Below are positions 47,328 through 58,392 of a DNA stretch of 64,000 nt, piece after piece. Under the pieces are notes generated by a model, which saw nothing but the letters and a program-made list of their open reading frames with translations, was not told where the DNA came from and ran no database searches. This stretch comes from Pseudomonas sp. ACN8 (GTDB taxonomy: Bacteria > Pseudomonadota > Gammaproteobacteria > Pseudomonadales > Pseudomonadaceae). The translations under genes were made by a program, and so were the position numbers. The stretch is taken from NCBI RefSeq assembly GCF_002303925.1, contig NZ_MRCS01000012.1, positions 1 to 64,000 of the forward strand, read 5' to 3'. Position 1 is the stretch's first letter. Every line of letters begins with the position of its first letter.

Positions 47328-48143
47328 TCAGTAGCCGTTGGAGCCGTAATCCACGGTGAAATCGAAGCCGATGACCCGTTCTACCCCGGTTTCCAGCCGT
47401 CCATCGGGTAGCAACCGCAACCAGCGATACCCGGGTGCCTGTTCGCCAACCTTGAAATCCTCGCTGCCCGGCTCGAACTGGATGCAGGTCGACGGCGAGG
47501 CGATCAGACGCACGCCGTTACGTATTTGATCGATTTCCTGGTGCACATGCCCCCACAGCACGGCGCGCACCTGCGGAAAACGATCCAGCACTTCAAAAAA
47601 CGCCTCGGGATTGCGCAGACCGATAGGCTCCATCCACGCGCAACCAATCGAAACCGGATGATGATGGAAGCACACCAGATGATGACGCTCCGGCGCTTCG
47701 CTCAACGCGCGGGCGAGCAACTGCAACTGTTCATCTTCCAAATAACCTGGCACCGAGCCTGGCACCGCCGAATCGAGCAACGTGACTCGCCAGTTGCCGA
47801 TATCCACCACAGGTTCCAGCAAAGCGCTCTGCACCGCCGCCTTGGCCATGATTCGCGGCTCATCGTGATTGCCGGGAATCCAGCGTGCCGGCGCATCGAG
47901 CTGGCGCGTCATGTCGCGAAATTGCTGGTAGGACTCCAGCGTCCCGTCCTGGGACAGATCCCCCGTGGCCAGGATCAAGTTAATCCGCGGCTGTTGCGCG
48001 CGCACCAGTTCGATGACCTTTTGCAGACTGTCGCGGGTGTTCATGCCCAGCAACGCGCCGTCCGCTTCGGCAAACAGGTGACTGTCGGAGAGTTGCACCA
48101 ATAACGCCGGATCGGCGGTGGTCAATGTGGATACGCTCGGCAA
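47328..48143 (-). CDS. cpdA: 3',5'-cyclic-AMP phosphodiesterase CpdA
   Basis: CpdA hydrolyses cAMP and so sets the level seen by CRP/Vfr. It is a class III metallophosphatase with two metal ions. The five motif blocks are visible in order: LSDSHLF, ATGDLSQDG, PGNHDE, CFHHHPV and LWGHVHQEID. The start is taken as TTG 48143, giving 271 residues, because GGGAG lies six bases upstream and homologous proteins begin near here. The frame also reaches an ATG at 48188 without a good ribosome site. It is followed by yqiA and parE on the same strand beyond a REPIN. Confidence 0.93.
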   Translation of the reverse strand: MPSVSTLTTADPALLVQLSDSHLFAEADGALLGMNTRDSLQKVIELVRAQQPRINLILATGDLSQDGTLESYQQFRDMTRQLDAPARWIPGNHDEPRIMAKAAVQSALLEPVVDIGNWRVTLLDSAVPGSVPGYLEDEQLQLLARALSEAPERHHLVCFHHHPVSIGCAWMEPIGLRNPEAFFEVLDRFPQVRAVLWGHVHQEIDQIRNGVRLIASPSTCIQFEPGSEDFKVGEQAPGYRWLRLLPDGRLETGVERVIGFDFTVDYGSNGY

Positions 48144-48242
48144 GGCGTTCTCCCAGGGCGTGATCACGGGGATGGGTAAGTGCCGCAATTATGCTGGGGG
48201 ATGACCGAAAGGGGAAATCCGAGAACCTGACAGGGTTCACAA

Positions 48243-48695
48243 CTAACGTACTACTTCGTACTCATGCCCCAGCGCCAGGCAATGGCTCAGCCATTCGCCC
48301 AGAAACATGTTCAGTTGGGCCTTTTCGTCCGGCTGATGCATCGAGGCATTCGGGTAAGGATAGATGCCGCGAAAGCGTCGTGCATGTTCGGCGCTGACCA
48401 CTTCGGCCATACGGGCGTCGTGATAGACCTGCACTTCCAGTTGCGGCACCGGCAGCCAGGGCAGGCTGTGCTCCTGACGCACTTGCAGGGTCGTGGTGTA
48501 AGGACAGGTCAGCAGCACCTCCAGCGCCAGCACGCCGAGCATCTGGTCGCCATGGGTCACGGCGATGCGCCGCGCGGCGGGCTCGCTGCGCATGTCCGGC
48601 AGCAGTCGCATCAAGCGCGCGTAGTTCGCCTCGCAGGACGCTTGCAGCCCCACCAGGTCCACCCGATAGCGATCGCGCAGCTTGTTTACGACCAT
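48243..48695 (-). CDS. DUF1249 (YqiB-like) protein
   Basis: The 150-residue protein of the DUF1249 family is encoded between nudF and cpdA as in E. coli, where the homologue is yqiB. The conserved text is YRVDLVGLQASCEANYARLMRL, LEVQVYHDARMAEVV and FLGEWLSHCLALGHE. Its function is unknown. The start overlaps the end of nudF by ten bases. No membrane helix or signal is present. Confidence 0.88.
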   Translation of the reverse strand: MVVNKLRDRYRVDLVGLQASCEANYARLMRLLPDMRSEPAARRIAVTHGDQMLGVLALEVLLTCPYTTTLQVRQEHSLPWLPVPQLEVQVYHDARMAEVVSAEHARRFRGIYPYPNASMHQPDEKAQLNMFLGEWLSHCLALGHEYEVVR

Positions 48696-49303
48696 AACCC
48701 CCTCACTTCAACGCGGTTCAAAGCCAGCCATTGCAAGGCAATGATGCTCGCCGCGTTGGCAATACGTCCGTCGCGTACGGCTTGCAGGGCATCTTCGAAC
48801 GCCCAGACCGTGACGCGAATATCTTCTGCCTCTTCCTCCAGCCCATGCAGGCCGCCAACCCCGGTAGTGTCGCAACGCCCCAGGTACAGATGCACGAATT
48901 CGTTGCTGCCGCCCGGCGATGGAAAGTATTTGGTCATCGGCCAGAGCGCCCCGATTTCAAGCCCAGCTTCCTCCTGCGCCTCTCGGTGAGCAACTGCTTC
49001 CGGCACTTCATCCTTGTCGATCAGACCAGCGACCAGTTCGATCAGCCACGGGTTGTCGGTCTTGTCCATGGCACCGACGCGAAACTGCTCGATCAGCACC
49101 ACTTCATCGCGTTGCGGATCGTAGGGCAGCATGCAGACCGCATCATGGCGAACGAACACTTCACGATTGATCTCGCGGCTCATGCCCCCGGCGAACAATT
49201 CGTGGCGCAAGTGCACGCGTTCGAGTTTGTAGAAGCCCTCGTAGCACTTTTCGCGCCGCACGATATCAACGGCGGTCGGAATGGCGTTGGTAAAATCCGT
49301 CAT
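48686..49303 (-). CDS. nudF: ADP-ribose pyrophosphatase (Nudix)
   Basis: This enzyme cleaves ADP-ribose to AMP and ribose 5-phosphate. The 205-residue product has a full Nudix box in GLIDKDEVPEAVAHREAQEEAGLEIG (the box reads G-x5-E-x7-RE-x2-EE-x-GL) preceded by WLIELVAG and followed by FPSPGGSNEFVHLYLG. The ATG at 49303 is chosen because GAGGATAG lies just upstream. The frame extends to 49369 without family residues. It heads the minus-strand nudF-DUF1249-cpdA group and is divergent from a lipoprotein gene. Confidence 0.95.
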   Translation of the reverse strand: MTDFTNAIPTAVDIVRREKCYEGFYKLERVHLRHELFAGGMSREINREVFVRHDAVCMLPYDPQRDEVVLIEQFRVGAMDKTDNPWLIELVAGLIDKDEVPEAVAHREAQEEAGLEIGALWPMTKYFPSPGGSNEFVHLYLGRCDTTGVGGLHGLEEEAEDIRVTVWAFEDALQAVRDGRIANAASIIALQWLALNRVEVRGLWS

Positions 49304-49527
49304 GACTATCCTCGTTACTGCAAATCCTGTTCGAGGCTGCTTTTTTTCCGGGCCTCGACTTCGCGCCATCCTAACGCGCCCGTGACGTTTGATGCAGCCC
49401 CTTTCCCGTCAGCGGGATAGACGGTGAGGGTGAAACCCACTCTAATTAGCTTAGTGGCGAACTGACTGCTTTGTTGAGAGTCGAAGCCGGTAACTTTTTG
49501 CCTTCCCCTGTTTCAGAAAGGACGCTC

Positions 49528-50274
49528 ATGTCGCTTTTCAAAATCGCCTCCGTGGCCACTATCGCCCTGACCCTGGGCGCTTGCGCGAGCCTGTTCCAGC
49601 CCAACTACCGGACGCCGCTGGAAACCACCCGCGACGCCTCCGAGCAACTCAAGCCCGGTTGCAGCAACCCGGATTGCCCGCTGGTCAACATCGACACCCT
49701 GCACTTTGCGGACGAGCCCGCACTGGACGGCATCATCGAAAAGCGCCTGCTGCAAATGACCCGCACCTCGCCCGACGCACCAGTCGCGCCGACCCTGGCG
49801 GCCTACCGCGAAGAGTTTTTGCGCACCGCCGGCCCGCGCTACAGCAGCTATCTGCAGGCGAAGGTACGTGAGCAGCATGACGGATTGGTGATCGTCGAAT
49901 TGTCCAGTTACCTGGACACCGGCGGTGCCCATGGCACCCCGGGTCGAGGTTTCATCAACTATTCGCGCCAACAGCATAAAGTGCTGACGCTGTCGGACAT
50001 GCTGGTGCCGGGGCAGGAAGACGCGTTCTGGAAAGCCGCGCAAGTGGCACACAACAGCTGGTTGATCAGCACCAAGCTCGATCAGGAACCGGAGTTCGTG
50101 AAGAGCTGGCCGTTCCAGAAAACCCGGAACGTGGCGCTGACCTACGGTGGGGTGATCCTCAAGTACGAAACCAGCACCATCGCGCCTTACGCGCTGGGCC
50201 ATGTCGAACTGAAGATCCCCTACCCTCGCCTGAACGGCATCATCAAGCCCGAGCTGTTTCCCGGCCGTAACTGA
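49528..50274 (+). CDS. Lipoprotein with DUF3298/RsiV-like domain
   Basis: The 248-residue precursor has a short signal with lipobox LTLGAC. The rest contains features of the DUF4163/DUF3298 pair found in RsiV-like and PdaC-like proteins: the SYLQAKVREQHDGLVIVELSSY strand region, YLDTGGAHGTPGRGFINY, and DMLVPGQEDAFWKAAQ, followed by ALTYGGVILKYETSTIAPYALG. Such domains bind cell-wall-related ligands in some homologues, but no function is known here. The ATG at 49528 has AAAGGAC upstream. Its last 32 bases overlap the end of cytX on the other strand. Confidence 0.85.
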   Translation: MSLFKIASVATIALTLGACASLFQPNYRTPLETTRDASEQLKPGCSNPDCPLVNIDTLHFADEPALDGIIEKRLLQMTRTSPDAPVAPTLAAYREEFLRTAGPRYSSYLQAKVREQHDGLVIVELSSYLDTGGAHGTPGRGFINYSRQQHKVLTLSDMLVPGQEDAFWKAAQVAHNSWLISTKLDQEPEFVKSWPFQKTRNVALTYGGVILKYETSTIAPYALGHVELKIPYPRLNGIIKPELFPGRN

Positions 50275-51535
50275 AGGCCCGGCCCAGCACCAGCTGGAGC
50301 AACCCTGCCACTACCAGTGCCGGCAGGGTTGCGCCGATATCCGGATACAGGTTGGCCAACAAGTGATAGGTGCTGACCCCGCCCAGCCAGGCGAGCAGCG
50401 CTGGCCAGCGCAATGCGGCCCAGGCCACCTGGGCACTGCGCTTGCGCAGGATGAAGTGGTCCACCAGCACCACGCCGAACAACGGCGCAAACACCGAACC
50501 GATCAGCAGCAGGAAGTTCTGGTACTGGGCCAGCGGCGCCAGCAGGGCAATCAGCGTGCAGATAACGCCGATGGCCAGTGCCAGGTGTTCGACCTTGGCG
50601 CGCAACAGAATCCCGCTGGACACCGCCGCCGAGTGAATATCGGCAAAAGCGTTTTCCGATTCATCCAGAAGAATCAGCAGCAGCGGAATCCCCAGGCCGG
50701 CCCCGGCCAGCGCCAGCAGCAAGGCATTGACTTCACCGCTCGGCGCGAACGCCAGGGTGTAGGCCACGCCCAGGCTCATCAGCCAGAAATTACCGATGAA
50801 GAAACCAATGGCGGTGCCACCGAAGACGCTTTTCGCCCGCTTGCCGAAACGCGAGTAGTCGGCAATCAATGGCAACCACGACAGCGGCATGGCAATCGCG
50901 ATGTCGAACCCCACGGCGAACGGCATCGAACCGTCACCGGCCTGGGCCCACAACGCGGCCAGGTCAGCCTTGGCGAACAGGTTCCAGGTCAGCCAGGTGC
51001 ACGCGGCCAGCAGCAGCCAGATACCCCATTTGCGCAGGATCTGCCGCACGAAAGTCAATGGACCGCTAACGGCCAACAAGGTCGCCAGTGCGCCGAAGAT
51101 CAGCGTCCACAGCACCGGATTGGACAGCAGGCTGCCTTCGCTGAAGGCCTTGGCGCCCAGCAGGCTGGCGGCATCGCGCATAACGATGATTTCGAACGAA
51201 CCCCAGCCGATCAGTTGCAGCAGATTCAGCACCGCCGGCAGGCTCGCGCCTTTTGCACCGAGGCTGAGCTTGAGCGCGGCCATCGACGACAGACCGGTGT
51301 CGCTGCCGATCACCCCGACCGCCGCCAGCAGCAGAACGCCGACCAGGGTGCCGAGGAAAATCGCCAGCAACGAACCGGAAAGGCCCAGGCCTGGTGCGAG
51401 CAATGCACCGGTCTGCAACACCATCAGGCCGATGCCGAGGGAGAACCACAGGGAAAACAGGTCGCGACCGCCGAAGACACGTTTGTCGCTCGGCACCGCG
51501 ATATCGGGGGAGTAAGTGCTGGGTTGAATGCTCAA
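50243..51535 (-). CDS. cytX: Putative hydroxymethylpyrimidine transporter CytX (NCS1 family)
   Basis: The 430-residue protein has about twelve membrane helices and belongs to the cytosine/purine permease (NCS1) family. Typical parts are RDLFSLWFSLGIGLMVLQTGALL, GVIGSDTGLSSMAALKLSLG and SWLPLIADYSRFGKRAKS. Placement directly after thiC and its TPP riboswitch points to CytX, which imports the thiamin pyrimidine HMP. The sequence alone would also fit cytosine. The start is taken as TTG 51535 (giving SIQPSTYSPDIAVPSDKRVF), as the frame upstream runs into a REPIN. The ribosome site is weak. The stop lies inside the convergent lipoprotein gene (32-base overlap). Confidence 0.82.
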   Translation of the reverse strand: MSIQPSTYSPDIAVPSDKRVFGGRDLFSLWFSLGIGLMVLQTGALLAPGLGLSGSLLAIFLGTLVGVLLLAAVGVIGSDTGLSSMAALKLSLGAKGASLPAVLNLLQLIGWGSFEIIVMRDAASLLGAKAFSEGSLLSNPVLWTLIFGALATLLAVSGPLTFVRQILRKWGIWLLLAACTWLTWNLFAKADLAALWAQAGDGSMPFAVGFDIAIAMPLSWLPLIADYSRFGKRAKSVFGGTAIGFFIGNFWLMSLGVAYTLAFAPSGEVNALLLALAGAGLGIPLLLILLDESENAFADIHSAAVSSGILLRAKVEHLALAIGVICTLIALLAPLAQYQNFLLLIGSVFAPLFGVVLVDHFILRKRSAQVAWAALRWPALLAWLGGVSTYHLLANLYPDIGATLPALVVAGLLQLVLGRAFSYGRETARA

Positions 51536-51574
51536 GGGTGTTATCTCAGAGGGACATTTGTTGTTGTGTTGACC

Positions 51575-51656
51575 GCTATCGCCAGCAGGCTGGCTCCCAC
51601 ATGGAACTTGCGAACAACACAAATCCCCTGTGGGAGCCAGCCTGCTGGCGATGAGG
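51575..51656. repeat. REPIN, variant stem (gccagcaggctggc)
   Basis: The copies tatcgccagcaggctggctccc and tgtgggagccagcctgctggcg are inverted with about 30 bases between. The stem has compensated changes relative to most REPs here (gccagc/gctggc instead of gcgagc/gctcgc). It lies between thiC and cytX. Confidence 0.88.
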
Positions 51657-51686
51657 CCTGTACAGGCCCCACCCTTTCAGGTCAGG

Positions 51687-54053
<2,367 letters not shown>

Positions 54054-55496
54054 ATGCTGCGCAAACTCTCACTGGCCCTTGCCGTGTCTTGTGCGTCCAA
54101 CGGAATGGCCTGGGCAGCAGATGTGCCCTTATCGGCCAAGACGGACCTGGTCAGCGTTTATCAGGAAGCCGTCAACAACAACGCCGACCTGGCGGCTGCC
54201 ATTGCCCAATACGGCGCGCAGAAAGAAGTCGTGCCCCAGGCCCGCGCCGGGCTGCTGCCGAACCTCTCGGGCGGCGCCAATATTTCCGAGGTGCGTACGT
54301 CGCTCGATCAACCTTCGAGTACGACCAACCGCGATGCTCATTCGTACCAGGCCACCCTGGCGCAACCCTTGTTCCGCGCCGATCGCTGGTTCCAGTTCCA
54401 GGCCGCCAAGGAAGTCAACGAACAGGCTGCCCTGCAACTCTCGGCGACCGAGCAAAACCTGATCCTGCAAACCGCTGACAGCTATTTCAATGTGCTGCGC
54501 AGCCAGGACAACCTGGCCTCGACCAAGGCCGAAGAAGCGGCGTTCAAACGCCAGCTCGATCAATCCAACGAGCGTTTCGATGTCGGCCTCTCGGACAAGA
54601 CCGACGTGTTGAACTCACAGGCCAGCTACGACACCGCACGCGCCAACCGCATCGTTGCGCAGCGCCAGGTGGACGACGCCTTTGAAGCATTGATCACCCT
54701 GACCAACCGCCAGTACAACTCGATCTGGGGCATCAGCCATAACCTGCCGATCCTGCCGCCAGTACCGAACGACGCCAAGGCCTGGGTCGAAACGGCGGGC
54801 CGACAGAACCTCAATCTGTTGGCCAGCAACTATGCCGTCAGCGCCGCCGAGCAGACCCTCAAGCAACGCCGGTCCGGGCACTTGCCAACGGTTGATGCGA
54901 TCGCCAAGTACGAGAAAGGCGACAACGATGCGCTGGGCTTCAGCAATCCGGTTCCCTTGGGCCAACCATCCTATGGCGGCAACGTCGAGCAAACCACCGT
55001 GGGCCTGCAACTGAACATCCCGATCTACAGCGGCGGCCTGATCAATTCCCAGGTGCGTCAGTCCTATGCACAGCTGGACCAGACCGAGCAGCAACGCGAA
55101 TCCCTGCGCCGCAGCATCGTGGAAAACACCCGCGACCTGCACCGCGCGGTAAACACCGATGTCGAGCAGGTACAGGCGCGCAAGCAATCGATCATCTCCA
55201 ACCAGAGCGCGGTGGAAGCGACTGAAATCGGCTATCAGGTAGGTACGCGAAACATCGTCGACGTGCTGGATGCGCAGCGCTCGCTCTACACCTCGGTGCG
55301 CGACTACAACAACACCCGCTACGACTACATCCTCGACAACCTGCGTTTGAAGCAACAGGCCGGCACGTTGAATCCGGGGGATCTGCAAACCCTGGCACGC
55401 TGGCTCAACCCGAACTACAACCCGGACAAGGATTTCTTGCCTCCGGATCTGGCCAAGGCGGCAGAGGAGCAATTGAAGGCGCGGCCTGATCAGTAA
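54054..55496 (+). CDS. tolC: TolC-family outer-membrane channel protein
   Basis: The 480-residue precursor has a signal peptide (LSLALAVSCASNGMAWA) and then the TolC repeat architecture: long helices with heptad-like text (LVSVYQEAVNNNADLAAAIAQY, QNLILQTADSYFNVLRSQDNL, FDVGLSDKTDVLNSQASYD). The second half repeats it (VGTRNIVDVLDAQRSLYTSVRDYNN). TolC proteins form trimeric tunnels that serve type I secretion and drug efflux. This position next to thiC corresponds to the OpmH-type TolC of Pseudomonas. No membrane-fusion partner is encoded nearby, so it probably serves several pumps. Confidence 0.93.
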   Translation: MLRKLSLALAVSCASNGMAWAADVPLSAKTDLVSVYQEAVNNNADLAAAIAQYGAQKEVVPQARAGLLPNLSGGANISEVRTSLDQPSSTTNRDAHSYQATLAQPLFRADRWFQFQAAKEVNEQAALQLSATEQNLILQTADSYFNVLRSQDNLASTKAEEAAFKRQLDQSNERFDVGLSDKTDVLNSQASYDTARANRIVAQRQVDDAFEALITLTNRQYNSIWGISHNLPILPPVPNDAKAWVETAGRQNLNLLASNYAVSAAEQTLKQRRSGHLPTVDAIAKYEKGDNDALGFSNPVPLGQPSYGGNVEQTTVGLQLNIPIYSGGLINSQVRQSYAQLDQTEQQRESLRRSIVENTRDLHRAVNTDVEQVQARKQSIISNQSAVEATEIGYQVGTRNIVDVLDAQRSLYTSVRDYNNTRYDYILDNLRLKQQAGTLNPGDLQTLARWLNPNYNPDKDFLPPDLAKAAEEQLKARPDQ

Positions 55497-55505
55497 AAGC
55501 TAAAG

Positions 55506-55565
55506 CTTCGCGAGCAGGCTCGCTCCCACAGTGTTTCGAGTGTGGGAGCGAGCCTGCTCGCGAAT
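55506..55565. repeat. Compact REPIN with short spacer
   Basis: ttcgcgagcaggctcgctccca and tgtgggagcgagcctgctcg are inverted with only about 11 bases between them, the shortest spacer in this window. It lies between the convergent tolC and waaA. Confidence 0.9.
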
Positions 55566-55579
55566 GAATACAACTCGGT

Positions 55580-56857
55580 CTAACGCTCGATCAACCGCCC
55601 CAACCCGTCCAGCAACCGCTGCAATGCCCCCTGATTGGCACGCATCACGTTCAACCCGGCCTCTGCCATGCGCTGCGCATCTCGCGGCAGTTCGAACAGC
55701 CGCTGCACCGCCACCGCCAGCCCTTCGGCATCTTCCACTTCCTGCAACGCCCCGGCACTGCGCAACTGCGCGGCGATTTCGAGGAAGTTGAAAAGATGCG
55801 GACCGCTCAATACCGGTTTAGCCAGGGCCGCCGGCTCCAGCAGGTTATGCCCGCCATTGGGCACCAGGCTGCCACCGACGAAGGCACTGTCAGCCAGGGC
55901 GTAGAGAAACAGCAACTCGCCCATGGTGTCGCCCAGCAACACTGAGGTATTCGCGCTGACCGCATCGCCACTGGAACGCCGGACCGTGGCAAACCCTTGT
56001 TGCTGGCACAACCCGTACACCGGATTGAAGCGTTCCGGATGACGCGGCACCAGAATCAGCAGGGCATCGGGGTGACTGGCCAACAACTGACGATGAGCCG
56101 CCAGCACCACCTCGTCTTCGCCGTCATGGGTACTGGCCGCGATCCACACCGGTCGTTCCAGCGCCTGCCATTGCCCTCGCAGCTCAACAGCGCGCTCCAG
56201 CAGTTGCGGGTCGATGGTCAGGTCGAACTTGATCGAACCGGTCACTTCGACGGTTTCGGTCCGTGCGCCCAAGTCGCGCAAGCGTTGCGCCTCGGTTTCG
56301 GTCTGCACCGCAAACAGGCTCATCTCGGCCAGCATCGGCTGGGTCAACTTGGGGAACCGACCGTATCCCCTGGCCGAACGCTCGGACAGCCGCGCATTGG
56401 CCAACGCCACGGGGATCCCGCGTTTGGCGCATTGATGGATATGGTTGGGCCACAGCTCGGTTTCCATGATCACTGCCAGTTTCGGCTGAACCCGATCGAG
56501 GAAACGCCGGGCAGCGCAAGGCAAGTCATAGGGCAGATAACAGTGCTGGATGCGCGGCTCTTGGGCGAACAGTGCATGGATGCGTTCCGAACCGGTCGGG
56601 GTCATGCAGGTCACGGTGATCGGCAGATCCGGATAACGCGCCAGCAAGGCACGAATCATCGGTGCCGCCGCAATGCTTTCGCCCACCGACACAGCGTGCA
56701 CCCAGATGCCGCCCGGTTTCATCGCCGGCATCCCGCAGGAGAAGCGCTCGCCGATGCGCCTGGCATATGCCGGCGCCTTGCGCGCACGCAGCCAAAGCCG
56801 AATCGCTACCAATGGCAGCCCCAGATAAAACAGCGCGGTGTAGAGAGTTCTATTCAT
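55580..56857 (-). CDS. waaA: 3-deoxy-D-manno-octulosonic acid transferase
   Basis: WaaA (KdtA) adds Kdo residues to lipid IVA at the cytoplasmic face of the inner membrane. The 425-residue product has an N-terminal hydrophobic anchor (LYTALFYLGLPLVAIRLWLR), ARKAPAYARRIGERF, the acceptor-side GGIWVHAVSVGESIAAAPMI with the catalytic Glu, METELWPN, VTGSIKFDL, and the nucleotide-sugar domain VGGSLVPNGGHNLLEPAAL. Length is normal for the family. Confidence 0.97.
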   Translation of the reverse strand: MNRTLYTALFYLGLPLVAIRLWLRARKAPAYARRIGERFSCGMPAMKPGGIWVHAVSVGESIAAAPMIRALLARYPDLPITVTCMTPTGSERIHALFAQEPRIQHCYLPYDLPCAARRFLDRVQPKLAVIMETELWPNHIHQCAKRGIPVALANARLSERSARGYGRFPKLTQPMLAEMSLFAVQTETEAQRLRDLGARTETVEVTGSIKFDLTIDPQLLERAVELRGQWQALERPVWIAASTHDGEDEVVLAAHRQLLASHPDALLILVPRHPERFNPVYGLCQQQGFATVRRSSGDAVSANTSVLLGDTMGELLFLYALADSAFVGGSLVPNGGHNLLEPAALAKPVLSGPHLFNFLEIAAQLRSAGALQEVEDAEGLAVAVQRLFELPRDAQRMAEAGLNVMRANQGALQRLLDGLGRLIER

Positions 56858-56868
56858 GGCGGCGGAGT

Positions 56869-57771
56869 TTATCGGCTTTTTTCGCCTATCGTCTGCAAGT
56901 GCACGGCAAAACGTTCGGCGAGCCAGCGCGCGGCCGGACCAAGCGGTTCATCCCGGCGCCACACCAGTTCCACTACCAGGGCCGGCGGGGTCCATTCGCT
57001 GACCAGTTCGACCATCTGGTTCTGATAGGTCGGGTACTGCACCACGTGGCGCGGCAACCAGGCCCAGCCGAGGCCACGCACCAGCCATTCGGCCATCACA
57101 TAGAAGCTGTCGGCGCGCCAGACCTGCGGGCTGGCCGGATCACTGCCGGGATAAATGCTCGACTCCGTGGACATCAGCAACTGCCGATGTAGCGCCAGTT
57201 GTTGGCCGTCCACTGCGCCTTTGTCCGCCAACGGATGATCCTTGCCACACACCGTGACCATTTCCACGCTGCCCAGCACCCGCCGCTCAAGCGCCTCGGG
57301 AATCTGATCGTGAAAGAACAGCAGCCCCAGATCGGCGCGCCGCTCCACCAGCTTGCGCGCGACATCGCCTTGGGCGGCGCTGGTCAGTTGCACTTCAAGG
57401 CTGGGGAATTTTTCCGCCAGGGCTTCGAAGCTTTCGATGATCGGCTGATAAGGCATCGCCTCATCCTGTGCCACGCGCAGTCGCGCCTCCTGCCCGCGCA
57501 TCATCGCCAATGCCCGGCCGTTGAGCCTTTCGCACTGGCGCAACACCTCCCGCGCTTCGTCCAGCAATGCCGTGCCGGCTTCGGTGAGTTTTGGCTGACG
57601 GCCACTGCTGCGGTCGAACAGGCTGACGCCCAGGTCTTCCTCCAGCAACGCTATCGAGCTGCTGACCGCCGACTGCGCCTTGCGCTGACCGCGCGCCACG
57701 GCAGAAAACGAACGCTGCTCCGCTACGCTGACAAACAACCGCAACTGCTCCAGATTCCATTGCATGCTCAT
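56869..57771 (-). CDS. LysR-family transcriptional regulator
   Basis: The 300-residue protein has an N-terminal winged helix-turn-helix (WNLEQLRLFVSVAEQRSFSA, QSAVSSSIALLEEDLGVSLFDR) and a C-terminal substrate-binding-like domain (PSLEVQLTSAAQGDVARKLVE, DLGLLFFHDQI). It is encoded divergently from the SMR efflux gene across 102 bases that contain a clear dyad (57792-57817), so it probably controls that gene and itself. The inducer is unknown. The start at MSMQWNLEQ is uncertain by two codons. Confidence 0.93.
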   Translation of the reverse strand: MSMQWNLEQLRLFVSVAEQRSFSAVARGQRKAQSAVSSSIALLEEDLGVSLFDRSSGRQPKLTEAGTALLDEAREVLRQCERLNGRALAMMRGQEARLRVAQDEAMPYQPIIESFEALAEKFPSLEVQLTSAAQGDVARKLVERRADLGLLFFHDQIPEALERRVLGSVEMVTVCGKDHPLADKGAVDGQQLALHRQLLMSTESSIYPGSDPASPQVWRADSFYVMAEWLVRGLGWAWLPRHVVQYPTYQNQMVELVSEWTPPALVVELVWRRDEPLGPAARWLAERFAVHLQTIGEKSR

Positions 57772-57791
57772 GGCTCACCCATCTCTTAAAC

Positions 57792-57817
57792 AGATAGGTA
57801 ATGACTTTACCGCATCT
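57792..57817. promoter_or_regulatory. Candidate LysR operator dyad
   Basis: AGATA-GGTAA-TGACT-TTACC-GC-ATCT contains the inverted pair GGTAA/TTACC with outer AGAT/ATCT arms. It lies about 20 bases from the LysR start and 57 from the SMR start, a usual place for a LysR binding site. Supported by symmetry only. Confidence 0.5.
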
Positions 57818-57873
57818 GGCGAATCTCTAGAATGCCGACCTCAGAGAGCAACACTTCACACGAGGATTGACCC

Positions 57874-58206
57874 ATGACCGCCTACTACTACCTGGCCATT
57901 GCCATCTGCGCCGAAGTGATTGCCACTGTTTCAATGAAAGCGGTCAAAGGCTTCAGTACCCCGCTGCCACTGGTGCTGGTCATCGTTGGTTACGGGATCG
58001 CCTTCTGGATGCTGACCCTGGTGGTGCGCAGCGTTCCCGTGGGTGTGGCGTACGCCGTGTGGGCCGGCATGGGGATCGTGATGGTCAGCGTCGCGGCGCT
58101 GTTTATCTACGGGCAGAAACTGGACGTGCCGGCGATGCTGGGGATGGCGTTGATCGTGCTGGGCGTTGTGGTCATCCAGTTGTTCTCCAAGACTGCCGGG
58201 CACTAA
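57874..58206 (+). CDS. Small multidrug resistance (SMR) family transporter
   Basis: The 110-residue protein has four membrane helices, the essential Glu14 in the first helix (AICAEVIATVSMKAVKGF), and the GVAYAVWAGMGIV motif of the EmrE/SugE group in helix 3. These dimers exchange protons for quaternary ammonium or guanidinium-type cations. Which of these is carried cannot be told with certainty. The ATG at 57874 has CGAGGA upstream. It is divergent from a LysR gene that is its likely regulator. Confidence 0.93.
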   Translation: MTAYYYLAIAICAEVIATVSMKAVKGFSTPLPLVLVIVGYGIAFWMLTLVVRSVPVGVAYAVWAGMGIVMVSVAALFIYGQKLDVPAMLGMALIVLGVVVIQLFSKTAGH

Positions 58207-58223
58207 ATTCGAATCACGACTCA

Positions 58224-58316
58224 TTGTAGGAGCGAGCCTGCTCGCGATAGCGGTGTATCAGTCGACATTGATATCGACTGACACGCCCTCATCGCGAGCA
58301 GGCTCGCTCCTACAGG
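58224..58316. repeat. REPIN: paired inverted REP sequences
   Basis: ttgtaggagcgagcctgctcg and catcgcgagcaggctcgctcc are inverted, and the spacer contains a further dyad (cagtcgac...atcgactga). It lies between the SMR gene and the FAD oxidoreductase gene. Confidence 0.9.
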
Positions 58317-58392
58317 TTTTGCATCCGCCAACAAATCTGCTCTTCGTCGAGTCTGTATACTGCGCCCTCGTCTTGAACACAGAGGTCGCCGA

